A stretch of DNA of 64,000 bases from Cyanobacteria bacterium SBLK (GTDB taxonomy: Bacteria; Cyanobacteriota; Cyanobacteriia; Cyanobacteriales; Spirulinaceae). The stretch spans positions 1-64,000 of the forward strand of contig JAGHZQ010000051.1 in assembly GCA_017746715.1 (NCBI GenBank). The letters are read 5' to 3'. The translations under genes were made by a program, and so were the position numbers. Below, piece by piece: positions 57,565 to 64,000 of the stretch. How positions within the stretch are numbered: the first letter of the stretch is position 1; every line of letters starts with the position of its first letter. Under the pieces are notes generated by a model that had not been told where the DNA came from, searched no databases, and saw nothing but the letters and a program-made list of their open reading frames with translations.

Positions 57565-57924
57565 TCAACTATTAGGTTGAGGAGAACAAGAACTCACAAT
57601 GCTCAAGAATTCTCGAGAGGCTTGTTCGTCTTGATTAACGCGATCGGGGAGGGTTGCAAAATCTTCCAAACTATAGCGATCTTGGAATTGCCAAATCATG
57701 CACCGACAAGCTGATTGCGCCATGGCTTCGGGAAGTTCCGTTTGGATTGCCGAAGTTACGCAACTATTAATAAATCTGCTCGTCACTTCTTCGGGATAAG
57801 CATTTGTCGGAGCGCGATCGGGAATTTGCTGACTTTGTGCTGCTTTGGGAATAGAGATCGCGGTTGCGAATAAAACCAGCGTAAAAATACCGAAGCGCGA
57901 TCGCGAATTGCGGAAGATTTTCAT
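57565..57924 (-). CDS. Small secreted Cys-rich protein between hoxY and hoxH
   Basis: 119 residues from the ATG at 57924. That start gives a good signal peptide (MKIFRNSRSRFGIFTLVLFA, cut near AAQSQ); the frame from 57954 overlaps the hoxY stop. The mature part reads EEVTSRFINSCVTSAIQTEL with ACRCMIWQFQDRYS and ends IVSSCSPQPNS. It thus has four cysteines (SCVT, ACRC, SSCS). It lies 22 bp after hoxY and likely sits on the same transcript. The function is unknown, and export from the cytoplasm is surprising beside a cytoplasmic hydrogenase. Confidence 0.65.
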   Translation of the reverse strand: MKIFRNSRSRFGIFTLVLFATAISIPKAAQSQQIPDRAPTNAYPEEVTSRFINSCVTSAIQTELPEAMAQSACRCMIWQFQDRYSLEDFATLPDRVNQDEQASREFLSIVSSCSPQPNS

Positions 57925-57946
57925 AAATTTGGAAAAAGAATGAGCA

Positions 57947-58495
57947 TTATCCAAATTTTATCATTTCTCTCCCAGACATGTCGGGTTGCTCCCCTTTGAG
58001 AAGGGGTTCAATTGTAGCTTTAATGCGATCGGCAGAAGGGGGACAACCGGGCATAAAAATATCCACGGGAATGACTTCATGGAGGGGAATGACCCGCTCT
58101 AATAATTCGGGAACGATACCGGGTTCGTCGGGCAATTGTGGAGTGACATCTCCGAGTTCTAAATAGGCTCGTTTGAGGACGGAATCGCTACCGCCCAGCA
58201 TATTTCGCATGGCGGGAACGTTTGCCGTTACCGCACAATCCCCAAAAGAAATCACGGTTTTTGTGTGTTGGCGAAGTTTGCGGGCAAGCTCTAAATTTTC
58301 CTCATTTGCGATCGCTCCTTCCACCAAGCAAACGTCAACATTTTCGGGATATTCTTTCAAATCGCAGCCCACGGGACTGTAAACCACATCCGCATATTGA
58401 GCCAACTCGATCAGCCATTCATCCATATCTAAAAATGACATGTGACAGCCGGAACATCCCGCCAACCATACCGTTGCAAAGCGCACTTTTACCAT
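57947..58495 (-). CDS. hoxY: Bidirectional [NiFe] hydrogenase small subunit HoxY
   Basis: 182 residues from the ATG at 58495 (MVKVRFATVWLAGCSGCHMS), preceded by a strong GGGAGGT site; the longer frame from 58720 is wrong. HoxY carries the proximal iron-sulfur cluster. Cysteines are in GCSGCHMSFLD, VISFGDCAVTANVPAMRN, and the end FMPGCPPSADRIKA. It forms the hydrogenase dimer with HoxH. The run of genes continues to the Cys-rich secreted protein and hoxH. Confidence 0.97.
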   Translation of the reverse strand: MVKVRFATVWLAGCSGCHMSFLDMDEWLIELAQYADVVYSPVGCDLKEYPENVDVCLVEGAIANEENLELARKLRQHTKTVISFGDCAVTANVPAMRNMLGGSDSVLKRAYLELGDVTPQLPDEPGIVPELLERVIPLHEVIPVDIFMPGCPPSADRIKATIEPLLKGEQPDMSGREMIKFG

Positions 58496-58526
58496 CTTAA
58501 AAACCTCCCAAAAACTAATAAATAAT

Positions 58527-58554
58527 GTACGGACGTTGCCGGCAACGTCCCTAC
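58527..58554. repeat. 28-bp dispersed palindrome (copy 4) in the hoxU-hoxY gap
   Basis: GTACGGACGTTGC then CGGCAACGTCCCTAC. It lies between the hoxU stop and the hoxY RBS inside the operon and could influence mRNA processing between the diaphorase and hydrogenase genes. Confidence 0.8.
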
Positions 58555-58557
58555 GAG

Positions 58558-59274
58558 TCATCTCACCCATTCGCGTTTTTCGCGGGCATTGACGAGGAAT
58601 TCGAGTTTTTCGCGATCGCGGAATTTTTCTCCGGTGGTGGTACCTTTGCGGAAGATCGAACCCGTGGGACAGGCATCGACGCATTTGCCGCAAGACGTGC
58701 AAGCGGAAACGTCTCCCCAAGGTTGTTCCAAACCGGAAACGATAAAGCAGGAGGAGCCTCGACTGGCAACATCCCAGACGTGCGCCCCTTCGATTTCATC
58801 GCAAACGCGAACGCAACGGGTACAAAGGATACAGCGATTGTGGTCGATGCCGAACGCAGAGTGAGAGACATCAATGCCGCGACTGGGGAACTGATAGGGA
58901 AAGCGAGTGTGATCCATGCCGACGGCGATCGCCACGTCTTGGAGTTCGCAATTCCCGTTAGCAACGCAAATTGAACAAACGTGATTCCCTTCCGAGAATA
59001 AAAGTTCGATCGCCATGCGACGATATTCTTGCAATTTTTCGCTTTGGGTTTTCACCCGCATGCCTTCGCTAATTTTCGTGACGCAAGCGGGAAGAAGTTT
59101 GCGACTGCCTTCAATTTCCACCAGGCAGAGGCGGCAGGCTCCCACGTCGGAAACCCCTTCGAGATGGCAAAGAGTAGGAATGGGAACCTCTGCCTCTTTT
59201 GCTGCTTCTAGTATGGTTTTTCCCTCTTCAATGGCAATATCTTTGCCATCAATGGTTAGTGTTTTGACTGACAT
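58558..59274 (-). CDS. hoxU: Bidirectional hydrogenase diaphorase subunit HoxU
   Basis: 238 residues. HoxU is an iron-sulfur electron carrier of the diaphorase part. The N-terminal 2Fe-2S ferredoxin fold has PTLCHLEGVSDVGACRLCLV with two more cysteines at LLPACVTKI. Then comes HVCSICVANGNCELQD, and a 2x[4Fe-4S] region: NRCILCTRCVRVCDEIEGAH and CTSCGKCVDACPTGSIF. It is homologous to the N-terminal part of NuoG. A dispersed repeat lies just upstream of its ATG. Confidence 0.97.
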   Translation of the reverse strand: MSVKTLTIDGKDIAIEEGKTILEAAKEAEVPIPTLCHLEGVSDVGACRLCLVEIEGSRKLLPACVTKISEGMRVKTQSEKLQEYRRMAIELLFSEGNHVCSICVANGNCELQDVAIAVGMDHTRFPYQFPSRGIDVSHSAFGIDHNRCILCTRCVRVCDEIEGAHVWDVASRGSSCFIVSGLEQPWGDVSACTSCGKCVDACPTGSIFRKGTTTGEKFRDREKLEFLVNAREKREWVR

Positions 59275-59279
59275 TTATT

Positions 59280-59400
59280 TGTTGTTGGTTATTGGTTGCT
59301 TGCACTGAGCGAAGTCGAAGTGTTGGCCTTCTCTCTTGGAAGGGATGGGGGATAGGTTAATCCCCCCTAACCCCCTTAGTAAGCAGGGGGGAGAAGTCCG
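59280..59400. repeat. Composite dispersed repeat between hcp and hoxU
   Basis: The minus strand reads CCAACACTTCGACTTCGCTC, AGTGCAAGCAACCAATAACC and AACAAC (59281-59328). It is the same module as in the aroH leader and the CCA insertion. The adjoining AATCCCCCCTAACCCCCTTA and GGGGGG at 59361-59391 match the first part of the CCA insertion. Confidence 0.8.
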
Positions 59401-59408
59401 ATCGCCGT

Positions 59409-61049
59409 TCACCGACCGAGACATGCGGCTAAATCTGCGTCGGGAGTTGTAATTGCTTTGAGCTTGTATTGTTGGGAGAGTAGTTTAAACACATTCGGGG
59501 TGAGAAAGGCGGGTAACGTGGGACCCAAACGAATATCTTTGATGCCGAGATAGAGTAGAGTGAGAAGAACCGCGATCGCTTTTTGCTCGTACCAAGAAAG
59601 AATCATAGAGAGAGGCAAAGAATTCACGTCGGTTTGGAAGGCTTCCGCCAGCCCGAGGGCAATTTGAATGGCAGAATAGGCATCGTTGCATTGTCCGATA
59701 TCCAATAATCGAGGAATGCCACCAATATCCCCTAACTGTCGATCGAAGAAGCGAAATTTGCCGCAAGCGAGGGTGAGGACGATGCAATCATCGGGAACTT
59801 TTTCTACGAATTCCGTGTAATAGTTGCGATCGGGTTTGGCACCGTCACATCCTCCCACGAGGAAGAAATGGCGAATTTGTCCGGCTTTGACGGCTTCGAT
59901 GACGCGATCGCCAACCTCCATCACGGCGTTGCGAGCAAATCCCACTGTTACCTCTTTTGCGGGTTCGCCTTCGCTAAAACCGGGGAGATCGAGGGATGTT
60001 TGGATCGCAGGGGTAAAATCGGGGATTCCGTTCTCTTCGAGTAGGTGAGTTAAACCACTATAACCGACAGCACCGACGCTGAACAGCTTGTCCTCGTAAT
60101 TTTCGTGAGGAGGCATCAAGCAGTTGGTCGTCAACACGATCGCCCCCGGAAATTTGGCGAAATCTTTGGTTTGATTCTGCCATGCAGTGCCGTAATGCCC
60201 GTAGAAATGGGGATATTTCTCTTTTAAACGCGGGTAGCCGTGGGCGGGTAATAGTTCCCCGTGAGTATAAACGTTAATCCCTTTATCGGCGGTTTGCGTC
60301 AGAATGGCATCCAAGTATTTAATATCGTGACCCGATACCAACAGGGCTTTTCCCGGTTTGACATTCAAGGGGACGGGAGTGGGGACGGGATGACCGTAGG
60401 TATTGACGTGACCTGCATCGAGGAGTTTCATGGCCAGCAGGTTCAATTCTCCCACCTGTAAAGCTAAATCTATCCAGTCGGGCAATTGGAGATCGCTGCG
60501 AGAAATAGCGGCGAGGGTTTCATAGGTAAATTGATAGATGCGATCGTCTTCTTCTCCCAATTCATAGGCGAGGTAAGCATAGGAAACCATGCCTTTGACC
60601 CCATATAACACCGTCAGTTTGAGGGCAAAAAGATCGGGGTTGCCGTCGGCGAGATCGAGGAGTTCGAGAGAGACATCATGACCCTGTTCTACCAAACTTT
60701 CGGCAAAATCCGGGGCAACATTGGCAATATCGGGCCATTGGGAAATGCGATCGCCACAGGTTTGCTTCAACCCTTCTCGCAGATCGATACAAGCATGCAA
60801 ATATTCAACAAAGCGCTTTTTATCGAAATTCACATTTGTCATGGTTGCAAAAAGTGCTTTGGCCGTGAAAATATCGGCTTCCTGGGTGGAAACGCCTAAT
60901 TCTCGTGCTTTTAAGGCGACCGGGGCGAGCGATCGCAAATAATAAACCAGCAAATCTTGCAGGGCATTGACTTCTGGACTCTTACCACAGGCTCCCCACT
61001 GATGGCAACCCTGGCCGCTCGCGGTTTGTTCGCATTGTTCGCAAAACAT
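59409..61049 (-). CDS. hcp: Hybrid cluster protein (hydroxylamine reductase)
   Basis: 546 residues, typical. Hcp carries an unusual Fe-S-O hybrid cluster and acts in nitric oxide and hydroxylamine handling, including NO reduction and S-nitrosylation. The N-terminal cluster cysteines are in MFCEQCEQTASGQGCHQWG with ACGK. Hybrid cluster ligands appear in VSGHDIKYLDAIL, VLTTNCLMPPHENY, FLVGGCDGAKPDRNYYTEFV, VLTLACGKFRFFD and LLDIGQCNDAYSAIQ. It lies between hoxF and hoxU on the hox strand, so it is probably on the same transcript. No hcr reductase is adjacent, so the Hox diaphorase could be an electron source; that is inference. Confidence 0.96.
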   Translation of the reverse strand: MFCEQCEQTASGQGCHQWGACGKSPEVNALQDLLVYYLRSLAPVALKARELGVSTQEADIFTAKALFATMTNVNFDKKRFVEYLHACIDLREGLKQTCGDRISQWPDIANVAPDFAESLVEQGHDVSLELLDLADGNPDLFALKLTVLYGVKGMVSYAYLAYELGEEDDRIYQFTYETLAAISRSDLQLPDWIDLALQVGELNLLAMKLLDAGHVNTYGHPVPTPVPLNVKPGKALLVSGHDIKYLDAILTQTADKGINVYTHGELLPAHGYPRLKEKYPHFYGHYGTAWQNQTKDFAKFPGAIVLTTNCLMPPHENYEDKLFSVGAVGYSGLTHLLEENGIPDFTPAIQTSLDLPGFSEGEPAKEVTVGFARNAVMEVGDRVIEAVKAGQIRHFFLVGGCDGAKPDRNYYTEFVEKVPDDCIVLTLACGKFRFFDRQLGDIGGIPRLLDIGQCNDAYSAIQIALGLAEAFQTDVNSLPLSMILSWYEQKAIAVLLTLLYLGIKDIRLGPTLPAFLTPNVFKLLSQQYKLKAITTPDADLAACLGR

Positions 61050-61129
61050 TTTTGTTATTGGGTATTGGTTGTTAGTTATTGGTTTCTCCCCTCTTGGGAG
61101 GGGTCGGGGGTAGGTTTGCCTTTCAACTG

Positions 61130-61196
61130 GTGACCCTTCGACAGGCTCAGGGCATCGCTGGCGACTGATGACTGGTGACTGGTGACTGGTGAGTGA
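61130..61196. repeat. CTTCGACAGGCTCAG plus CTGGTGA tandem array at the hoxF end
   Basis: CCCTTCGACAGGCTCAGGGC, then ATCGCTGGCGACTGATGACT, then three CTGGTGA units. It overlaps the last 15 or so codons of hoxF and gives its stop codon. Confidence 0.8.
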
Positions 61197-62772
61197 CTAA
61201 TTCCTGATATTCCTCGGGAAAATAGTGCAGGGTACTTAAAACAGGATTAGGCGCCGTCATCCCCAGACCGCAAAGACTGGTATCCTTCACCATCTGACAA
61301 AGAGATTCTAAGCGTTCGAGATCGGCTTTATCGGCCTGCTTTTTGAGAATCTTGTCCAGCATGGTATAAAGTTGCACGGTTCCGGCACGACAGGGAATGC
61401 ACTTGCCGCAACTTTCCTCCCGGCAAAACTCCATATAGAATTTTGCCACCTCTACCATGCTGGTACTTTTGTCCATGACCACCATGCCACCGGATCCCAT
61501 CATCGATCCCACCTTGGCCAAAGAATCGTAATCGACGGGAGTATCGAGGAGATCGGCCGGAATGCAGCCTCCCGACGGTCCTCCCGTTTGTACTGCCTTC
61601 ACTTCTCCCTCGGGAACGCCGCCTCCCATTTCTTCGACAATTTCCCGCAAGGTAATTCCCATCGGCACTTCAATTAAGCCATTGTTGCGAATCTTACCCG
61701 TCAGGGCAAAAATTTTTGTGCCTTTGCTTTTTTCCGTCCCGATCGCCGCATACCATTCCGATCCCTCTTTCACGATCGCGGCGATATTGGCAAAAGTCTC
61801 CACATTATTAATGAGAGTGGGATTCGTCCACAAGCCTTTTTCGGCGGGATAGGGAGGGCGGGGAACGGGATTTCCTCGCTTGCCTTCAATGGAACGAATG
61901 AGGGCGGTTTCTTCCCCGCAAACAAAAGCTCCTGCACCGATGCGAATGTCAATTTTAAAATCAAAGGGAGATTCAAAAATCTGACTGCCGAGAAACCCGT
62001 ATCGTTTTGCTTGATTAATGGCTTTGTTCAGGCGTTTGATGGCGAGGGGATATTCGGCACGAACGTAGATATAGCCGTGGTTTGCGCCGACTGCATACCC
62101 CGCGATCGCCATGCCTTCGAGAACCAAATGGGGGTCGCTTTCCAAAACGCTGCGATCCATAAATGCTCCGGGATCCCCTTCGTCTCCGTTACAAATGACG
62201 TATTTTTGGTCTCCAGGCATCTTCGCTACCGTCGCCCATTTGAGTCCTGTCGGATAGCCGCCGCCTCCCCGTCCCCGCAAGCCGCTTTGGGTAATTTCTC
62301 GCACCACCTCGTCGGGGGTCATTTCATAAATGGCTTTGCATAAGGACTGATAGCCTCCCGCTGCAATGTAATCGTCGATGCGTTCGGGGTCGATTTTGCC
62401 GCTATGCTTACGAACGACGAGGGTTTGACCGGCAAAAAAGGGATGTTTTAAATCTCCTTGCACGGGTTGCGCTTCACCGCCGTCGAGGGCGGCAATGATA
62501 CTGGTGGCCTCCTCGGGTTTGACTTCTTCGTAAAGTAACTCATTTGGAGAAACTTCGACGAGGGGGCCTTTGCCGCAAAATCCCATACAACCGACTCCGA
62601 CCACATCCACGCGATCGCTCAGCCCTTTATCTTTAACGGCTTGGGCAAGGTTCTTTTTCACCTCGAGAGAATTTGCCGCCTGACAGCCCGTAGAGGTGCA
62701 GCAGCAAACTCGAATCTCTTTCTGTTTGGCTTTTTCGCCATCAGCCAAACTCAACAGTTCTTGTAAATCCAT
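61147..62772 (-). CDS. hoxF: Bidirectional hydrogenase diaphorase subunit HoxF
   Basis: 541 residues. HoxF binds NAD(P)H and FMN and is homologous to NuoE/NuoF. The N-terminal thioredoxin-like 2Fe-2S part is [17 protein letters not shown] with [17 protein letters not shown]. The flavin and nucleotide region has [36 protein letters not shown], and [18 protein letters not shown]. The 4Fe-4S motif is [14 protein letters not shown] and SLCGLG. RBS GAGGAG precedes the ATG at 62772. The extreme C-terminus, after EEYQELV, is [15 protein letters not shown], coded by the repeat. Confidence 0.96.
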   Translation of the reverse strand: MDLQELLSLADGEKAKQKEIRVCCCTSTGCQAANSLEVKKNLAQAVKDKGLSDRVDVVGVGCMGFCGKGPLVEVSPNELLYEEVKPEEATSIIAALDGGEAQPVQGDLKHPFFAGQTLVVRKHSGKIDPERIDDYIAAGGYQSLCKAIYEMTPDEVVREITQSGLRGRGGGGYPTGLKWATVAKMPGDQKYVICNGDEGDPGAFMDRSVLESDPHLVLEGMAIAGYAVGANHGYIYVRAEYPLAIKRLNKAINQAKRYGFLGSQIFESPFDFKIDIRIGAGAFVCGEETALIRSIEGKRGNPVPRPPYPAEKGLWTNPTLINNVETFANIAAIVKEGSEWYAAIGTEKSKGTKIFALTGKIRNNGLIEVPMGITLREIVEEMGGGVPEGEVKAVQTGGPSGGCIPADLLDTPVDYDSLAKVGSMMGSGGMVVMDKSTSMVEVAKFYMEFCREESCGKCIPCRAGTVQLYTMLDKILKKQADKADLERLESLCQMVKDTSLCGLGMTAPNPVLSTLHYFPEEYQELVTHQSPVTSHQSPAMP

Positions 62773-62889
62773 ACTGGTGTTCTCCTCTCAAAAATTCTGG
62801 GTCGCGGGTTGCATTTTGTGAGTCGTCGATTGGAAACCCAAGGCAAAAGGCGATCGCGGGATTTTTTCTCCCTCCGCTCCCCCATCTCC

Positions 62890-63411
62890 CTACTCGATCC
62901 CTAACTGTTTCAAGCGTGTCGTTACACCTTCCGTATCGAGTTTTCCGGCGACTTCCCCATCAAAAACTACGGCGGGGGCAATGCCGCAAGCCCCAATACA
63001 TCGGGCGGATAGGAGGGACACTTTTCCATCGGGAGTGGTTTCTCCAACTTCTACCCCCAGTTTGACTTTGAGGTCTTCAAGAATTTTGCCGCTGCCTTTG
63101 ACATAGCAAGCCGTCCCCAAACAAACGACGCAATTATGCTCGCCACTGGGTTTTAGGGAAAATAAGTGATAGAAAGTTGCGACACCGTAAACGCGGCTGA
63201 GGGGAAGTTTTAAGCCTCGGGCGATATATTCCAAGACCTCGACTTCTAAATAGCCGAAAGATTCTTGCGCTTTATGGAGAACTTCAATGAGTGCATCTTG
63301 GCTGTAATGATTGCGTTTCATGGTCATTTCTAGAACTTTGAAACGCTTGTCAACTTTAGGTTTTGCTGCTTGAGGTTTTTCGGGTTTTGTCTCGGTTATT
63401 GTAGGAGGCAT
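62890..63411 (-). CDS. hoxE: Bidirectional hydrogenase diaphorase subunit HoxE
   Basis: 173 residues. HoxE is a NuoE-like thioredoxin-fold 2Fe-2S protein that links the complex to ferredoxin or membrane partners. The Cys ligands lie in VCLGTACYVKGSGKIL and SARCIGACGIAPAVVF. A helical N-terminal region reads RNHYSQDALIEVLHKAQESF, then YIARGLKLPLSRVYGVATFY. It is the first gene of the operon, which reads hoxE-hoxF-hcp-hoxU-hoxY-orf-hoxH. The leader to the right should contain the hox promoter. Confidence 0.96.
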   Translation of the reverse strand: MPPTITETKPEKPQAAKPKVDKRFKVLEMTMKRNHYSQDALIEVLHKAQESFGYLEVEVLEYIARGLKLPLSRVYGVATFYHLFSLKPSGEHNCVVCLGTACYVKGSGKILEDLKVKLGVEVGETTPDGKVSLLSARCIGACGIAPAVVFDGEVAGKLDTEGVTTRLKQLGIE

Positions 63412-63947
63412 ATCTAGAGAATCCTTATAGTTGAATCGCGATCGCGGTTGATGGCCGCAATAGCCGTTAGTTCATTTCTTTCTTTGTTTATTGTCTCCCT
63501 TTCTCTGAGTTAATCTACCTAAAGTTTAGAATTGTTAAACAATTGAAACTAATCTTTTTTTTTGAGTAAAACAACTTTTTTGTTGCTGGTTTATCGTCCA
63601 ATAAAACAACTTTTTTATTGTTAATGATACCGCGTAATAATGTGGTGTTGCAAGCGCTTCTTTGTTTCTGCAAACACAATGAATTAAAGTGATAAGTATT
63701 AAGGTTTTGCTTTGCTTGTATTTTACCCTAAAACTTTATATTGCACCCTAAAACCTTCATCATTCTATTTTGTTAATAATTTCCCAGAATAAACCATATC
63801 AGATACTTTTTGGGTTGTGCCAGCCTTTAAGATTATTTTTGTTATTGCTGGAAATATAAAATCTATCTTAAGAAAAAAAAATAAAATATTGAATTCTCCA
63901 AGAAGACAGAGACTCGCGTTAGAATTAAGCCGTATTCATCAAAACAA
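63412..63947 (-). promoter_or_regulatory. hox operon upstream region
   Basis: 536 bp without a gene, AT-rich, before the hoxE start. It has two direct repeats of AAAACAACTTTTTTG/ATTG (63568 and 63603) and two of ACCCTAAAAC (63723 and 63746). Known cyanobacterial hox promoters are bound by LexA and AbrB-like proteins; no exact site can be assigned here by eye. Promoter placement is by position only. Confidence 0.5.
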
Positions 63948-64000
63948 AAGCAACCAACAACTAATACTTCAGCAAAGCTCAGCGCAAGCAACCAACAACT
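63948..64000. repeat. Composite dispersed repeat at the window end
   Basis: AAGCAACCAACAACT occurs twice (63948-63962 and 63986-64000) around AATACTTCAGCAAAGCTCAG. It is a short form of the module seen in aroH, the CCA gene and before hoxU. It continues past the edge. Confidence 0.8.

Noticed and set aside
57947..58720. Long form of HoxY starting at 58720
   Set aside because: The extra 75 residues overlap hoxU in another frame, and the ATG at 58495 has a strong GGGAGGT site and the canonical start.

Overview
The window is chromosomal DNA of a cyanobacterium, most likely a filamentous non-heterocystous, salt-tolerant one (Oscillatoriales-like). This is inferred from the very frequent HIP1-type octamer GCGATCGC, psbZ next to ribH, the atpB-atpC pair, ycf65 (PSRP-3), a DHH-CBS-CCA tRNA nucleotidyltransferase fusion, a bidirectional Hox hydrogenase, and ggpS (glucosylglycerol synthesis). 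No gene identifies the species.

Layout. 1-2.5 kb is an accessory patch of Uma2-family nuclease genes, one cut by the window edge and one surviving only as a scar joined to an SLH-domain scrap. 2.5-17.4 kb is housekeeping: xseA-xseB, a DUF4332 gene, an orphan exbD, aroH, a sppA-like peptidase, proA, tRNA-Gly, ribH, psbZ, the CCA-adding enzyme, an OmpA-like gene, fmt, a DUF6464 gene and a MATE transporter. 17.4-20.4 kb is a two-gene carbamoyltransferase/amidinotransferase unit of specialised-metabolism type. It is followed by a 14-bp tandem repeat array, ggpS, a glycosyltransferase, an unrecognised gene with a decayed sister copy, atpB/atpC, ycf65, a HAD hydrolase and an Rpn-type nuclease. 30.7-39.8 kb holds a giant secreted protein (hemagglutinin-type secretion domain, DUF4347, beta-helix, CHAT protease) and two overlapping sensor kinase/response regulator genes. 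40-43 kb has rpsD, a TrmJ-like methylase, tRNA-Gln and an SLH porin-like protein. 43.4-47.1 kb is an AT-rich pair of P-loop ATPase genes, the first with a duplicated membrane module. 47.2-56 kb has a 151-bp MITE at the end of lysC, nanE, a membrane-anchored pseudokinase and cobN. 56-63.4 kb is the hox operon, read leftward as hoxE-hoxF-hcp-hoxU-hoxY-(small secreted protein)-hoxH, with its leader region running to the window end.

One theme runs through the whole window. Short dispersed repeats, normally intergenic (the CTTCGAC...GCTCAG / CAACCAACAAC family, the CTGGTGA tandem family and GTAGGGACGTTGC-type palindromes), also lie inside or at the ends of genes, where they are translated. Examples are the N-terminus of AroH, the middle of the CCA enzyme's catalytic domain, the DUF4347 part of the CHAT protein, the C-terminus of HoxF and the stop codon of the second ATPase. 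Together with the MITE and the gene scars this points to a repeat-rich genome in which repeats are tolerated as protein inserts.

All calls come from reading motifs and sequence by eye. No database search was made, and alternative start codons are given where they matter.
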